Source of the DNA: Verticillium longisporum
Taxonomy: Eukaryota; Ascomycota; Sordariomycetes; Glomerellales; Plectosphaerellaceae
Reading direction: 5' to 3'
Length of the DNA stretch: 64,000 nt
NCBI GenBank assembly: GCA_019188255.1
Contig: JAETXT010000006.1
Coordinates: 2,294,001 to 2,358,000 of the forward strand
A program made the position numbers and the translations under genes. Of this stretch, positions 47,560 to 58,599 are shown in pieces. The notes below the pieces were generated by a model. It ran no database searches. It worked only from the letters and a program-made list of their open reading frames with translations, and was not told the DNA's origin. Each line of letters opens with the position of its first letter. Position 1 is the stretch's first letter.

Positions 47560-49747
47560 ATGGCAGCTGTGTCCCAGGCTCTGCCGCCCAAGGTCGAGCA
47601 ATCGAGGGAGGATGAGACGCTTCTCCTGCTTGCGCGATTAATGGAGGGAGGTCGTGAGGACGACGAAACCGTTCAGGATCTCGACCAGCTGACCAAGCTC
47701 TTGAACGACGACACGCAGCTTGCCGTCGTCGAGAAGAATGCCACGTCAATCTGCTCGCTTCTTGACGCTGAATGCGTCGACACAGTATTTTCTTACCTCG
47801 ACATGAGGCAAGCAGACGTCGTTCGCGGTCATGCTGTCATGACGGTCGCCGCCTACCTCAAGGCCGCCGGCGACGAAGGAGGCGCCAAGCTATCCACCTT
47901 TTTCTTCGACAAAGTACGCCGCGGTACCTACGACGACTACATTGCGGCCTTCTGCGTTGCCGCCGCTGCCTTTCCCATCGCTCCGGACTTGACCGCATCC
48001 CTCTTCCTCAGCGAAGGCTTCCTCGGCACATTGGGTCCCTTGATGAGGCGCAAGTGGAAGAGCCGCAAGGTTGAGACGGCATGCCTTGAGATGCTGAACG
48101 CAGCCTGCATGAACTCGCAGTGTCGCGACGCCGTTCAGAAGTACTGCACCGAGTGGCTCGAGGAGGTCGTCGACCAGGATCCCAACGAGGTCGTCAAGGA
48201 GATGCAACAGAACCCAGAGTATCTGTCCCAGGAGGGCTCCGTCACCATGCGCAGGCACTCTGAGGGCGTGCAGAACCTTGCCGCCGTCATTCTAGCCAAA
48301 CTGAGAGTATGGTACCCCGAACGCTATCTTTCCGCATCGCCCTCGCAAGGCGATTTATCCAGTAAGATCTGACTGACTTCAGACTGAAGGCAGTGCCCTC
48401 GGCACCCTCGCTGAATGATCAGGGAAAAGAAGAGAGGATCACGCCGGCAATAACAACCATCGAAGAATTGTCCACAAGGTTTACGGGAATGCTACTAAGC
48501 GACGATAATTACGGAAAGCAGCACTCGATCGAAGGTTTGGCTTATGCGTCGTTGCAGCCCAAGGTCAAGGAAGACTTGGTCCGCAACAAGGATTTCCTGA
48601 AAAACTCATTTCAACGCTGGCAGAAGCCCAGCCTAGGTCACCTCTGACATATGGCGCACTTAGCATCCTCGTCAACCTGACGAGGTACCAACCCAATCTC
48701 TCCGAGGAACAGAAGAAAATGCACCAGCTCAAGGCATACGCGAACGCCGCGGGCAAGATCGAAACCGAGCCCCTGAACGACGACACTCATGTTGCGGCAC
48801 GCTGCAAGCTGGTTTTCGACGCCGGCGTTGTTCCAGTTCTCGTATCCCGCAGCAAGCTCGGCTCGCCGGCATCCCTTGCGCTCATGATAGCTATCATCAA
48901 TTCGATCTCTGTCATAGCACCGCTGCGAGGCCAAATTGCCCAACAAGGCGCCGTCAAGCTCTTGTTGACTGCTTGGCTCGCTCTTCCTGAGACGGAAATG
49001 GCGACTCGTCGCGTCGCAGCTCATGCACTCGCTCGCATCCTGATCAGCCCTGGTCCCAGCCTTGTATTTGGTGGCACCCGATCCCACCCTCAAAGCTCAG
49101 CTGTACGCCCGTTGCTTTCTACCCTGGCTCCAGATGCAGCCGCTGAAACTCGCGACCTTTTGCCGACATTTGAGTCTCTCCTGGCTCTCACCAACCTCGC
49201 CTCCAACGATGGCGATTGTCGCCGCGCCATTGTTCGTTCCGCGTGGTCGGATATTGAGGAATTGCTGCTATCGTCGAAAACCTTGATCTCCAGAGCCGCG
49301 GTCGAACTTATTTGCAATCTTGTTCAAGGACCAGAGGGAGCGACGCATTATGTCGATGGAAGCCCCCAGGCCAAGCAACGAATGCACATTCTCCTTGCGC
49401 TGGCCGATGCTGAAGATGAGAAAACGCGAGTTGCGGCCGGTGGCGCTCTCGCGCAGCTCACGGGCCATGAGAATGTCGTTCGCGCCATCGTCGAACGCGA
49501 ACGTGGTGTTGAAGTCGTGTTGGGCATGGTCGCAGACGAAAGCGAGAATGTGCGATATTGCGCCTGCCATGTCGTCTATCACATGGCAGCGACGGACGGA
49601 CGAGTTGGCGTGCTGGCACGTGAAAAGATCAACGCAGCAAACGGCTTGGAGATTCTGAAGGAGGCTGCAAAGAAGAGCCGACGAGCAGATGTCGTGGAGA
49701 TTGCTGTGGAGGCCCTGAAAGTGCTTCTGGAGGACGGTCGCTCATAA
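47560..49747 (+). CDS. SHE4: myosin chaperone of the UNC-45/Cro1/She4 family (one frame break at an A run)
   Basis: Armadillo-repeat chaperone needed for myosin folding and actin organisation. Exon 1 is 47560-48306 (MAAVSQALPPKVEQSREDET), the intron 48307-48389 (GTATGG...ACTGAAG) and exon 2 48390-49747. The junction reads LAKLRAVPSAP. Exon 2 changes frame at a 5-A run (48600-48604): upstream LVRNKDFLK, downstream ISTLAEAQPRSPLTYGALS. A sixth A restores one frame, giving 701 residues. The second half (YQPNLSEEQKKMHQLKAYAN, GVVPVLVSRS, GPEGATHYVDGSPQAKQRM, ENVRYCACHVVYHMAA) shows armadillo-type helices as in the UCS domain. The last helix ends AVEALKVLLEDGRS. Family firm. Confidence 0.92.
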
Positions 49748-50242
49748 TCGCGCTTCAAAGGGCACTCGCAGTGGGCATGAATCAAGATTCGTTTATGACT
49801 TAAGACTACAGACAGTAGAACGCAACACAAAGAACATTCATAATGCTCCCTCAAGATGACTCGACCAGTAGCTGATTTGGTCCCATAGCCTTATCAGACG
49901 TGCTGAGGTAGCAGTCAACCTAGCCGCCGCAGGACACGGGAGCTCTGTGTCACTTCAAAGCTGGCTGAAGACCTGATTGGCCCCCCCTACAGGCTGCCCA
50001 TAGTGCCCCCATCTAGTTCATCAAGAAGTCGGAAAATCACTTGGTGGATGAGCTAGGAAGCCGGAAGCTGGAAATGTCCGCTATGACAACAGCAGCAGCC
50101 GTGTCGTCTCCAGAGCAGTCTGCTCTGTCCTACGTCTCCATCGAGTCCCGTCGTTCGCGACATGTTTATGAAGGAAGGACTTGGCACTTGGTGCCCTTTT
50201 ATTACAACCTGAACCCCCTTGTCTTTTACACGCCACTATCGG
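49748..50242. other. convergent 3' regions
   Basis: Lies between the stop codons of the She4 gene and TRM2. No feature seen. Confidence 0.5.
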
Positions 50243-52004
50243 TTATGCATCCTCCACGCGATTCAGTACGGCCACGCCCTCGACGTGACCCGTCTGGGGG
50301 AAAAAGTCAAAGCCCCTCAGACTCTCAATCTCGTACCTCGTCCTCTTCTTCTGGCCCTCGACCTCCCCGCGCACGAGGACACCGACGTCCCGCGCCTGGG
50401 TGTGCACATTGCAGCTGACGTAGACGACGCGCCGCGGGCCAAAGTCCAGCAGCTGGCCCAGGAAGCTGGCGTCGCAGCCCTTGCGCGGCGGGTCGAGGAT
50501 GACGACCGTCTCGTCGGGGTCGTAGCGGACGTGCCTGAAGAGCTCGGGGGCGTCGGCGGCGAGAAAGGTGCACTGGTCCTCCGCGAAGCGGTTGAGCAGG
50601 GCGTTCTTGCGCGCCGAGGCGATCGAGTCGGCGGCGATGTCGATGCCCATGCTCGTCTGGAAGAGGCCGGACAGCGTGATGGTGAAGAGGCCGGAGCCGG
50701 AGTAGGCGTCGATGAGGTAGCGGATGGGTTTCGCGCCGGGAGCCGCGGCGAGGGCCGCGGGCGGCAGCACGTGCTGGCGGACGTAGTCGGTAAAGGGCGA
50801 CAGGATGGAGTTGTTGTTCTGGAAGAAGGAGCCGGCGGGGTTCGTGAAGAGGAAGTCGTCAATGTACTCCGACGTCATGGCCTTGTTGTCGGTGGCGCAC
50901 GTCTTGATGTCGGTGTAGGCGTCCGTGTCGACGCGCACGGCGCCCTCGGGCAGCGCGGCCGGCGGCTGCTCGTCGCCGCCTTTGGGGTAGCGCTTTGTGC
51001 TCTCGCGCAGCAGCAGGGTGGCGCCGTGGTTGCGGGTGGCGTATTCGCCCTCGATGCGCTCACGCTCCTTCTTCATGCCGTTTCGCACGGCCTGGGTGCC
51101 GATGGGACAGTCCTCAATGTCGAGAACGGCGCGACGGCCCTTGACGTTGAAGCCGATGGGCGGCATTGTGGTGAACGGGGCCCTCTGCTTGCCCTTGCGC
51201 CAGCTGCCGGGGGCCGTCAAAGTGCGGCGTCAGCTTAGTGCGGTAGCCGTACTGCAGCGGGCTGCCAATGGTGTCGCCGATCGTGGGCACCAGTTCGGGG
51301 GCCAGCTGGGAGAAGTTTTTGAAAGCCTTGACGACGATGGACCGCTTGTGCCGTAGTTGGTCGGCATAGTCGAGCATCTGGAACTGGCAGCCGGAGCACT
51401 GGGTGAAGTACTTGCAAGAGACACGAGAGTCGTCGCGCATGGGCGAGGACGTGATGATGGAGAGGTAGTCGGTGGCGGTGTAGCCGTCTTCGAGAACATG
51501 GCGGACGACCTTGACACGGGCGACGTCGCCGGGCGCAACGAACGAGACGACGTAGATCTGAGGGTTGGATGAGCCGACCTGAACGCCGAGGCCATCACCC
51601 GTAGAGGAAAGTTCGAGGATTTCAACGTCAATCTCGGACCACTGCTCGGGCAGAGGCGACGTCTCCTGCTCCGAAGGTGAAGGCGCCGACTCCTGGCGTG
51701 CCTTGACAAGTGCTTGAATATCAGCAAGCAGAACCTCCTCTGATGAGCCCTCCTTCATCGATCGTTCTCTCTTGGTCCTCTGCTTCTTGCCCTTTGCGCG
51801 AGACTGAAAGGCTGGCCGCTTGCCGTTGAAATTTTGTGGCCGAGGTGGTGTTTGTGAGTGAGGCTGCGCTTGTGTCTGGATTGGCTCGACCTGCTGCGAG
51901 GTCGTGATAGGCGACGCCATTGTGCGAGTTGCTGGTGGGAGTAGATGAGGCCGGCTCAGTAGTGGATGTCGAAGTGAAGGTGCGAGCCGGGCGAGGAAAC
52001 GCAT
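50243..52004 (-). CDS. TRM2: tRNA (uracil-5-)-methyltransferase Trm2 (frame break at a 5-base G run)
   Basis: SAM-dependent enzyme making m5U54 in the tRNA T-loop. Parts in order: a basic N-terminus; a TRAM-type RNA-binding region (EIDVEILELSSTGDGLGVQ, GDVARVKVVRHVLEDGYTA); a Cys cluster as in the RumA/TrmA group (CKYFTQCSGCQFQ); and the methyltransferase domain (FFQNNNSILSPF, LIDAYSGSGLFTITLSG, VVILDPPRKGCD, and VYVSCNVHTQARD with the catalytic Cys). The first part ends in LTPHFDGP, the second begins GSWRKGKQ in another frame. The switch is at 51209-51213, and one C fewer gives 586 residues. Two starts are possible: 52004 (MRFLARLAPSLRHPLLSR, presequence-like) and 51920 (MASPITTSQQ). Identity firm. 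Confidence 0.93.
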
Positions 52005-52564
52005 CGGTATGCCCCGTCCGTAAGGCTGCTGATTTTAAGTTCCAATTGGTTTCTTCAATTGACCATTAGCATACAGCGAAGAAAAGAACAACGTTCGGTC
52101 GTATTCCCAATGTTGGCAGAAGGTTAGAAAACTCATCGTGAAGATGTCGAGGTCCACATAAAGTCAATCTGCGATTCTAAATGAACAGCACATCATTGGT
52201 TCAAATAACCCAAACGCAGGGATACCTCATTGGCTGGAAAGAAGGGCAAATCGGCCAATGACATGCATCTGTCACTGTCACTTGAGCCGATCACTTGGTC
52301 CGGCTTATCGACCGGCGTCGGGTCAACTCCGATGCCATCATCGGCCACATCCACACTGGCAGCCATGTTTCGATACTCTTCCCACCTCTTGCTTGACTCA
52401 AGTCACAAACCTCCTCTTCCAGAGATTCTGGTTGCAGGAAACCCACGGGAAATCTCACGTCTACCGTTTCGCAACTCAACACCCCTCGCCGTCTCTCTCA
52501 GGTACCTATCTTTAAAGCGGATCCATCTATCAAGGGGCAAGAGTCACTGAGTCGAGACCGCCAA
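52005..52564. other. divergent promoter region, TRM2 / gamma-glutamyltransferase
   Basis: 560 bases between two start codons on opposite strands. No recognised motif; small open frames look random. Confidence 0.45.
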
Positions 52565-54579
52565 ATGTGTATGTCACCCACTCGTCCACAGGGACACTGA
52601 TTGACACCTAAGTCTAGACTCTTTTGACTCGAAGATCCGGCCTCAATGGCTGCTGTACGGCTCTTTCATCTGGATATCCGGGTCCTCAGCCGCCCCCTTC
52701 TCCTCTGATCAGGTCGTGCTCACAGCCGAAGATGGTGCTGGGGCCGTAGCGAGCGAGAACATGGAGTGTAGCAGGATCGGACGCGATCTCCTCCGCCTGG
52801 GTGTAAGTTTTCTGTCACGACGTCTTCTGTCGCGACGTCTGCTGTCACGACGTGGCACGGATGGCATGCTGAACTGAACCTCTCAGGGCAACGCTATAGA
52901 CGCCATGGTTGGCACTCAACTCTGCGTCGGCGTCACCTCCATGTACCACTCTGGCATTGGAGGCGGTGGTTTCGCTCTTGTCAGAACGGCGGATGGAGAA
53001 TACGAAACCATCGACTTTAGGGAAACGGCGCCGGCCGCGGCGACCCAAGACATGTACAACGATGATGTACATGCGAGCATCGAGGGTGGCCTGGCCGTCG
53101 GAGTCCCTAGCGAGCTGCGAGGGCTGGAGTACATGCATGAGAAATGGGGTGTAAGTTCCTCAAAAGCCATCAATGCTGAGCTTTGCTGATGAGATGTCCA
53201 GGATCTCGCCTGGGAGTCTGTCGTGATGCCTGCTTCCCACCTAGCTAGGGAAGGCTTTTCTGTAACAGCTGACATGGTTCGATACATGGTGGCAGGGATG
53301 AAAGACGCGGGGAGAGACTTCCTCATTGATGAACCAAGCTGGGCTGAGGTCTTTGCACCGAACGGTGAGCCTCCTCGAAAATCAAAATCTGTGCACATGC
53401 TGACAGTGAAATTGTTTTCAGGAACGCTCCTCGGTGAAGGCGACACCATGTACAGAACACGACTTGCCGAGTGAGCCTCATCTACACGCTCTAATCGAAC
53501 ACGAGTCTAACTGAAGTAGTACTCTCACCACAGTAGCCAAGAAGGGCGCGTCGGCATTTTACACAGGCGACCTCGCCGCCTCGTTCGTCAAGACAGTCCG
53601 CGACGCAGGCGGCATCATGACCCTAGAAGACCTCACCGCATACCGCGCCGAGATCCGCGAGCCCCTGTCGACGACGTTCCGCAACCACACCCTCTACACA
53701 ACCGGCGCCCCCGCCAGCGGCGCCATAACGCTCAACATGCTCAAGACGATGGAGCAGTACCCCCTGCCGCCGACGCCCGCCACGAACCTCACAATGCACC
53801 GCTACAACGAAGCCATGCGCTTCGCCTACGGCGCGCGCTCCCTCCTCGGCGACCCGGACTTCGTCGGCGGCCTGGGCCCCTACGAGGCCTCCCTCCTCGA
53901 CAACGCGACAGCCGCCCACACGCGCGCCCGCATCCTCGACAACGAGACGCAGCCCGTGGGCCGCTACGCGCCGCACGCCCTCTTCGTCCCCGACACGCAC
54001 GGCACCTCGCACGTCGTCACGGCCGACAGCGCCGGCCGCGCCGTCTCCCTGACGTCGACGGTGAACCTCCTCTTCGGCGCCCTGCTCGTCGTCCCCCGCA
54101 CGGGCGTAGTCCTCAACAACGAGATGTACGACTTCTCCATTCCCGGCGCCCGCGACGCCTTTGGCTTCGGGCCGCGCCCCGCCAACTTCATCCGTCCCGG
54201 CAAGAGGGCCCTGTCGTCCATCCCACCCGTCATCGTCGAGGCGCCGGACGGTGCGCTGCGTGCCGTTGTCGGCGCCGCCGGCGGGTCGAGGATCGACAGC
54301 GCCACGGCGCAGGGGCTCTGGCAAGGGCTCAAGCACGCCATGACCCTGACGGAGGCCGTCGCGGAGCCGAGGCTGCACGACCAGCTCATGCCGAATGAGG
54401 TGTGGCTGGAGTACACCTTCAACAATGAGACGGCGGCGAGCCTCGCGGAGAAGGGACACCGGGTCAAATGGGTTCGCGAGGGGCTCAGTGCTGTCCAGGG
54501 CATCACGGTGCTGGGAAGCGGCAAGTTTGAGGCGGCGAGCGAGCCGCGGCAGAAGAACAGCGGCGGATTGACTGCATGA
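52565..54579 (+). CDS. gamma-glutamyltransferase (glutathione hydrolase), six exons
   Basis: Cleaves the gamma-glutamyl bond of glutathione and conjugates at the cell surface or vacuole. Exons: 52565-52568, 52618-52802, 52887-53150, 53202-53364, 53422-53470, 53520-54579; 574 residues. The first coding exon is only ATGT; splicing gives MYSFDSKIRPQW and then a hydrophobic signal/anchor (LLYGSFIWISGSSAAPF). Family motifs: GGNAIDAMVGTQLCVGV, HSGIGGGGFALV, ETIDFRETAP, GVPSELRGLEYMHEKWG, and the catalytic Thr384 in GTSHVVTADSAGRAVSLTST (codon 54004-54006). LNNEMYDFSIPG, SSIPPVIV and GAAGGSRI lie downstream. All key residues are present; several N-glycosylation sequons occur in the large subunit. 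Identity firm; the 4-nt first exon is inferred from frame and splice sites. Confidence 0.93.
52810..52854 (+). repeat. three tandem 15-bp repeats in an intron
   Basis: Copies at 52810-52824 (TTCTGTCACGACGTC), 52825-52839 (one change) and 52840-52854 (two changes). They lie in the second intron of the gamma-glutamyltransferase gene, from seven bases past its GT. Confidence 0.9.
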
Positions 54580-55014
54580 TGGAAAGAGAGGGTATTGCAA
54601 CGCGACAAGACCATAGACATGACATAGAGCGCATCATCAATATACGAGAGCCATTTGATTTCATTCATTTCTTGTCCGCTACCAAAAGGGAAGGGGTATC
54701 GTTGAAGTCTACGCATGACCAGTGAAGAAGCCGAAAATAGGGCGATTCGCCTGTTACCCCAAAAGCAAATACACAAACAAACCTTATCTAGCAACCCATG
54801 GCTTGATGCCGGATACAAAGGCCCATATACGCAGGGCCATCCAGATTCGAAACCCCTTTTCCAACCAAAGGAGAAAGGAAAGAAAATACCGAGATAATGT
54901 ACGCTGCGACCATGCTTGGCACTGTCCCTGAATATGGGAACGTCCTTGCTGCAGTCAGAAGCAAAAGAGCTCAAACCTCACCGGTCTAAGTCAACAGACA
55001 AACACTGAAGCGGC
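54580..55014. other. convergent 3' regions
   Basis: Lies between the stop codons of the gamma-glutamyltransferase gene and ALG11. No feature seen. Confidence 0.5.
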
Positions 55015-56811
55015 TTACCGGAGCTTAGCAAGAAGCGTTTCCAGGTGCTTGTTCCAGCTATCAACAAAAGCCTGCTCCGTGAAACGCTGTGCCGACTTGA
55101 CAGCCCGTAGTCGGAAGGCCAAGGGATCCTTGACGGTCAAAGCCTTCTCGAAACCTGCGGCAAACTCGGTTGAAGTCGAAGCGTGGAAACCTAGAAACAT
55201 CAGTGCTGTTGGCCAAATCCAAAGGGAACCCCGCAACTCACCAGTAGGCTCGCCATCAATATCGACATTAATGTCAAGCTTCGGTCCGCCGCTGGCATGC
55301 ACCACCGAAATGACGCCAGCGGCCTGGTACTCGACGCATCCAATGCCGAAGTGCTCATTCCACATGCCGTTAACGCCGACATATGCCTTCTGGAGCCAGA
55401 CAAGAATCTCTTCCCAGGTAGCATCGAGATGGAAGCTCACCTGACCCTTGATGCCAAGCTCGTTCACCAGAAGTCTAAGCTGGTAGACACGCTTGGAGTC
55501 AATGTCGTCCCGGACACTACCCACGAGGACAAGACGGACATCCTTGGTAGCCTCTGTCTCCGTCTTGAGGAACTCGGCAAACGATTGCAGGATGAGCTGG
55601 TGGTTCTTTTCTGGCCGGAACTGGGCGATGTAGATGATGACCTTCTGACGCTGCGCCTCGCTGGCCTCGGACACTTCGATATCGCGTGCGAGCTCCTCAA
55701 CAGGACAGGGTGGGTAGACGACGGCAATAGGATCGCTCTTGACGCTACGGTGAGGGCCCCAGAGAGCTGCTATGTGGCCCTGGGTCCAGGTCGAGTTGGT
55801 CATGACAACATCAATGGTCGAACCGACTCGCGAATAAAGCTCTGCAAAGAGCTTCCAGTATGCACGCTTGGCCTGACCACGCAATCCCACACCTTTTCCG
55901 GCGTTGATGCCCTGGCTACCATTTGCGGACTTCGGGTCGAGAGACTCAAGCATATCGGTCGAGATGGTTGGGTAGTGGACATAGGCGCCGGTAGGGATGG
56001 TGGGGAAGAGGAGCTTAGAAAGTCCGAGCACGAATGCATATCCCATGGTATCAACCAGAACATCAGGCACCAGCAGCTGGAAAGCATCCCAGGCCATGAC
56101 CATGGATCCAAGAGACTGGCCGAGCAGGGTGAAGTGAGTCCAGGTCGAGGCGAGGACAAGGTGCTTGGTACTCAGGTACATGAGGACAAGACTGGGAGGG
56201 TGGATATCGATGTTGAACCTACGCTGTTGGTCGATGCTGATTAGACAGAGTGGTACGGGGTATGGGGTGCATGGTGTGACATACCTTGGCGAGAGTCACC
56301 ATCTCCGTCTTGTTAACCTTCTGGTCAGTGGTGTAGACAACGCAGAGCGCTTTAGGCCACTTCTGCTGGGTAGCACGGACGGCTGACCAAAGGACTCTTT
56401 CGCCTCCGCCTCCAGCGTTGCTGTAGTCTGTTAGCCGCCGGTTTAGGTACGCAGAGTGCTCGTCTAAGAGTAGGTTGCTACGCACCAGAAAGGGTGGAAG
56501 AAGCCAACGATGCCGCTCCAATCTTCTACCTTGTCAATGTTGATAATTCCCTTAGGGGTCGTGATCCCCTTTTCTTTATAGGTGTTCTCTTCAGCGGCCA
56601 TGGCCTTGATCAACTGGGCGCGCCTGCCTTCAGTCTTGGTGCGGAGGTAGCTGCCTGCAACAGCACCAAGACCTCTCGCGAGAAGAGGAATGACGAACAA
56701 GGCGAGAATGGGTAGGGCAGCTACCACAGTCACAGCCCAGAGGACGGTCGAGTGGCCCGATGTCGAGGTATCGGGCGAGGCAGAGTGCCCCGCCTCAGAG
56801 GTGTCCGCCAT
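55015..56811 (-). CDS. ALG11: GDP-Man:Man3GlcNAc2-PP-dolichol alpha-1,2-mannosyltransferase (Alg11)
   Basis: Adds the fourth and fifth mannoses to the lipid-linked oligosaccharide on the cytosolic face of the ER. Exons (minus): 56811-56486, 56420-56285, 56223-55242, 55190-55015; 539 residues. The N-terminal membrane helix is [39 protein letters not shown] (donor-site Gly-rich region) is created by the first splice. [13 protein letters not shown] text, [17 protein letters not shown] and [14 protein letters not shown] follow. The GT-B C-terminal half has [33 protein letters not shown] and [12 protein letters not shown]. The last intron (51 nt) is stop-free and in phase. Divergent from COX18. 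Identity firm. Confidence 0.96.
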
Positions 56812-57313
56812 CGCGGGGACGGCGGTGGGTGGTGTCGGAGCTTTGGTGGATTCTACTGTATTGCGGCCGCGGCCGTGAGGTAAACTGTGTGGATTATGAA
56901 GAGATCTCAAGCTTCGTCGAGGCGGGTAATGGCGGGCAAGAAGGAGAGGTGGTGTTGTGAACCGGTCAGCCGGTGAAGGTAGGAAGAAGATCGTCGGACG
57001 CACTAAGCTGCACCTCCAGAGCCGTTGACGTCGTTGCACCTGCCCTCCAGTGAACAAGGACAAGTGGTACTTCCTGCTGCCACGGGGGGTTACCTTCAGC
57101 AGGGGGGGAAGGGTCTTGAGGGTCCTTTGGCGCACACTCCACCCCTGAGGGTGCCTGACTTTCACTGCGGTACGTACTACACTGACAAGGCCCGTGCACC
57201 CGTCCTAATGGCTTGAAGCTTGCATGTGAGCTTGCCATCATCACACACATTCATGCCCTGTCACTTGGTCTCGACATCTGACCCATCGAGAGGCTGCTTT
57301 CGCATGGCTCAGA
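56812..57313. other. divergent promoter region, ALG11 / COX18
   Basis: 502 bases between two start codons. GC-rich, including GCGGCCGCGGCCGTG near 56863. No gene seen. Confidence 0.5.
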
Positions 57314-58441
57314 ATGCTTCCAACTAGAGGCGCCTTTCGTCTTCTGACATGGTCAACGGGGTCCTCTTCGGCCCTCAGCATCACGAGACAACCTTGTCTA
57401 TCGCCATGTCGCCCAAAGACTCGGCATGAACTTCTGGTCTCATCGTTTCTCACCAGGCATGAGACGCGACAACTTTCCTTTGGCACCGCTGTGAACAGCT
57501 CTGTGCAACTCGCACAAGATGCCCTCATTTCACTTCACTCCACTATCGGTCTCCCCTGGTGGCTTGCCATTCCTGCCTTCGCTCTAGGCTTCACACTCAC
57601 CCTGCGTCTTCCTCTGCAGATTTACAGCAGGAAAATCATCCTCGGCCAGAGAAAACTATTACCCTTTACTTCTTCCTGGAGGGCTCGGCATCTCAACGTT
57701 CATAAGGGGCCCTATGTCGCAATACAGCAAGGCAAGACCCTACGACGTATCTACCGAGAGCGAGGCGTGCAGAGTTGGAAGATCTGGGTAACTCTGTTCA
57801 GCATTCCACCATGGCTCCTCGTCCCTGAAGCCATTCGCCGACTGAGTGGCGCGAGTGGAGGTATCTTATCTCTCATCACTGGAAACTACAAGAACGGACA
57901 CCCCGAGTTGGCCACTGCGCCCGCTCAGCAAGCAGTCATTGCTGCACCAGGTGAATCAGACAATTTCACAGCTGAGCCTGTTCTCGGCAGCTTGGGGGAC
58001 GCACCATCGACAGGCGTCCTTGAGTCTTTGCAGACAGCTGCTACCCAGATCGAGCCAAGTATGACGACAGGCGGTATCTTGTGGTTCCCGGATCTGTCAG
58101 CGCCCGACCCATATGGTCTGCTCCCTATGGCAATGGCGGGCCTGCTCTGTTATACCTGGATCCCCAAGACTGCGGCTGGGCGAGCTGCCATGTTCAACCT
58201 TTCCAACAAGCTGTCGTCCTCTCTTGAAACGTCAGGTTGGCGGTGGCGACTGCGAAGAACAGCCTTTGTCGCTTCACTTCTGTTACCCATGGCGGCGATG
58301 AACCTCCCATCTGGCATGTTTGTCTACTGGGTATCGTCAGCGACCTTTGGCCACATCAATGCGGCACTTGTCGAGCGTTACATGCCGCTGGATAAACACC
58401 AAGCCCCGGCACGGCGGAAGGATGTCCCGTGGAAGGCGTAA
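57314..58441 (+). CDS. COX18: mitochondrial inner-membrane insertase Cox18 (Oxa1/YidC family)
   Basis: Translocates the C-terminal tail of cytochrome oxidase subunit 2 across the inner membrane. Single exon, 375 residues. The Ser/Arg-rich presequence is about 1-55 (MLPTRGAFRLLTWSTGSSSA). The first conserved membrane block LPWWLAIPAFALGFTLTLRL is followed by LPLQIYSRK, typical of Cox18. Later helices are WVTLFSIPPWLLVPEAI, YGLLPMAMAGLLCYTWIP and FVASLLLPMAAMNLPSGMF, then the YWVSSATFGHINAALV segment. A longer hydrophilic loop (about 190-260) separates helices 2 and 3. Family firm; Cox18 rather than Oxa1 from length and the LPLQIYSRK region. Confidence 0.9.
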   Translation: MLPTRGAFRLLTWSTGSSSALSITRQPCLSPCRPKTRHELLVSSFLTRHETRQLSFGTAVNSSVQLAQDALISLHSTIGLPWWLAIPAFALGFTLTLRLPLQIYSRKIILGQRKLLPFTSSWRARHLNVHKGPYVAIQQGKTLRRIYRERGVQSWKIWVTLFSIPPWLLVPEAIRRLSGASGGILSLITGNYKNGHPELATAPAQQAVIAAPGESDNFTAEPVLGSLGDAPSTGVLESLQTAATQIEPSMTTGGILWFPDLSAPDPYGLLPMAMAGLLCYTWIPKTAAGRAAMFNLSNKLSSSLETSGWRWRLRRTAFVASLLLPMAAMNLPSGMFVYWVSSATFGHINAALVERYMPLDKHQAPARRKDVPWKA

Positions 58442-58599
58442 GCCAGCGCTAAATTCTGTAAGATAAAAAAAACAGCATTTAGGAACATGTGTATGTAGAA
58501 TAAGGCCCTGCTGTACCACAATGTAAACACCTATGAACGCCAGCAGAAAAGCAAAAGTCCAATCCCTCGAGCCATGACATCGCCAGACGACAGGCTATG

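Noticed and set aside
48307..48389. She4 gene seemingly ending at a stop near 48370
   Set aside because: An 83-nt intron ending in ACTGAAG joins LAKLR to AVPSAP in frame; the later break at 48600-48604 is separate.
50219..51238. 339-codon plus-strand open frame opposite TRM2
   Set aside because: Antisense shadow: its Val/Gly/Asp-rich text is what GC-rich third positions of TRM2 produce on the other strand. Similar shadows lie opposite eS8, RNase H2A, gamma-glutamyltransferase and ADH.
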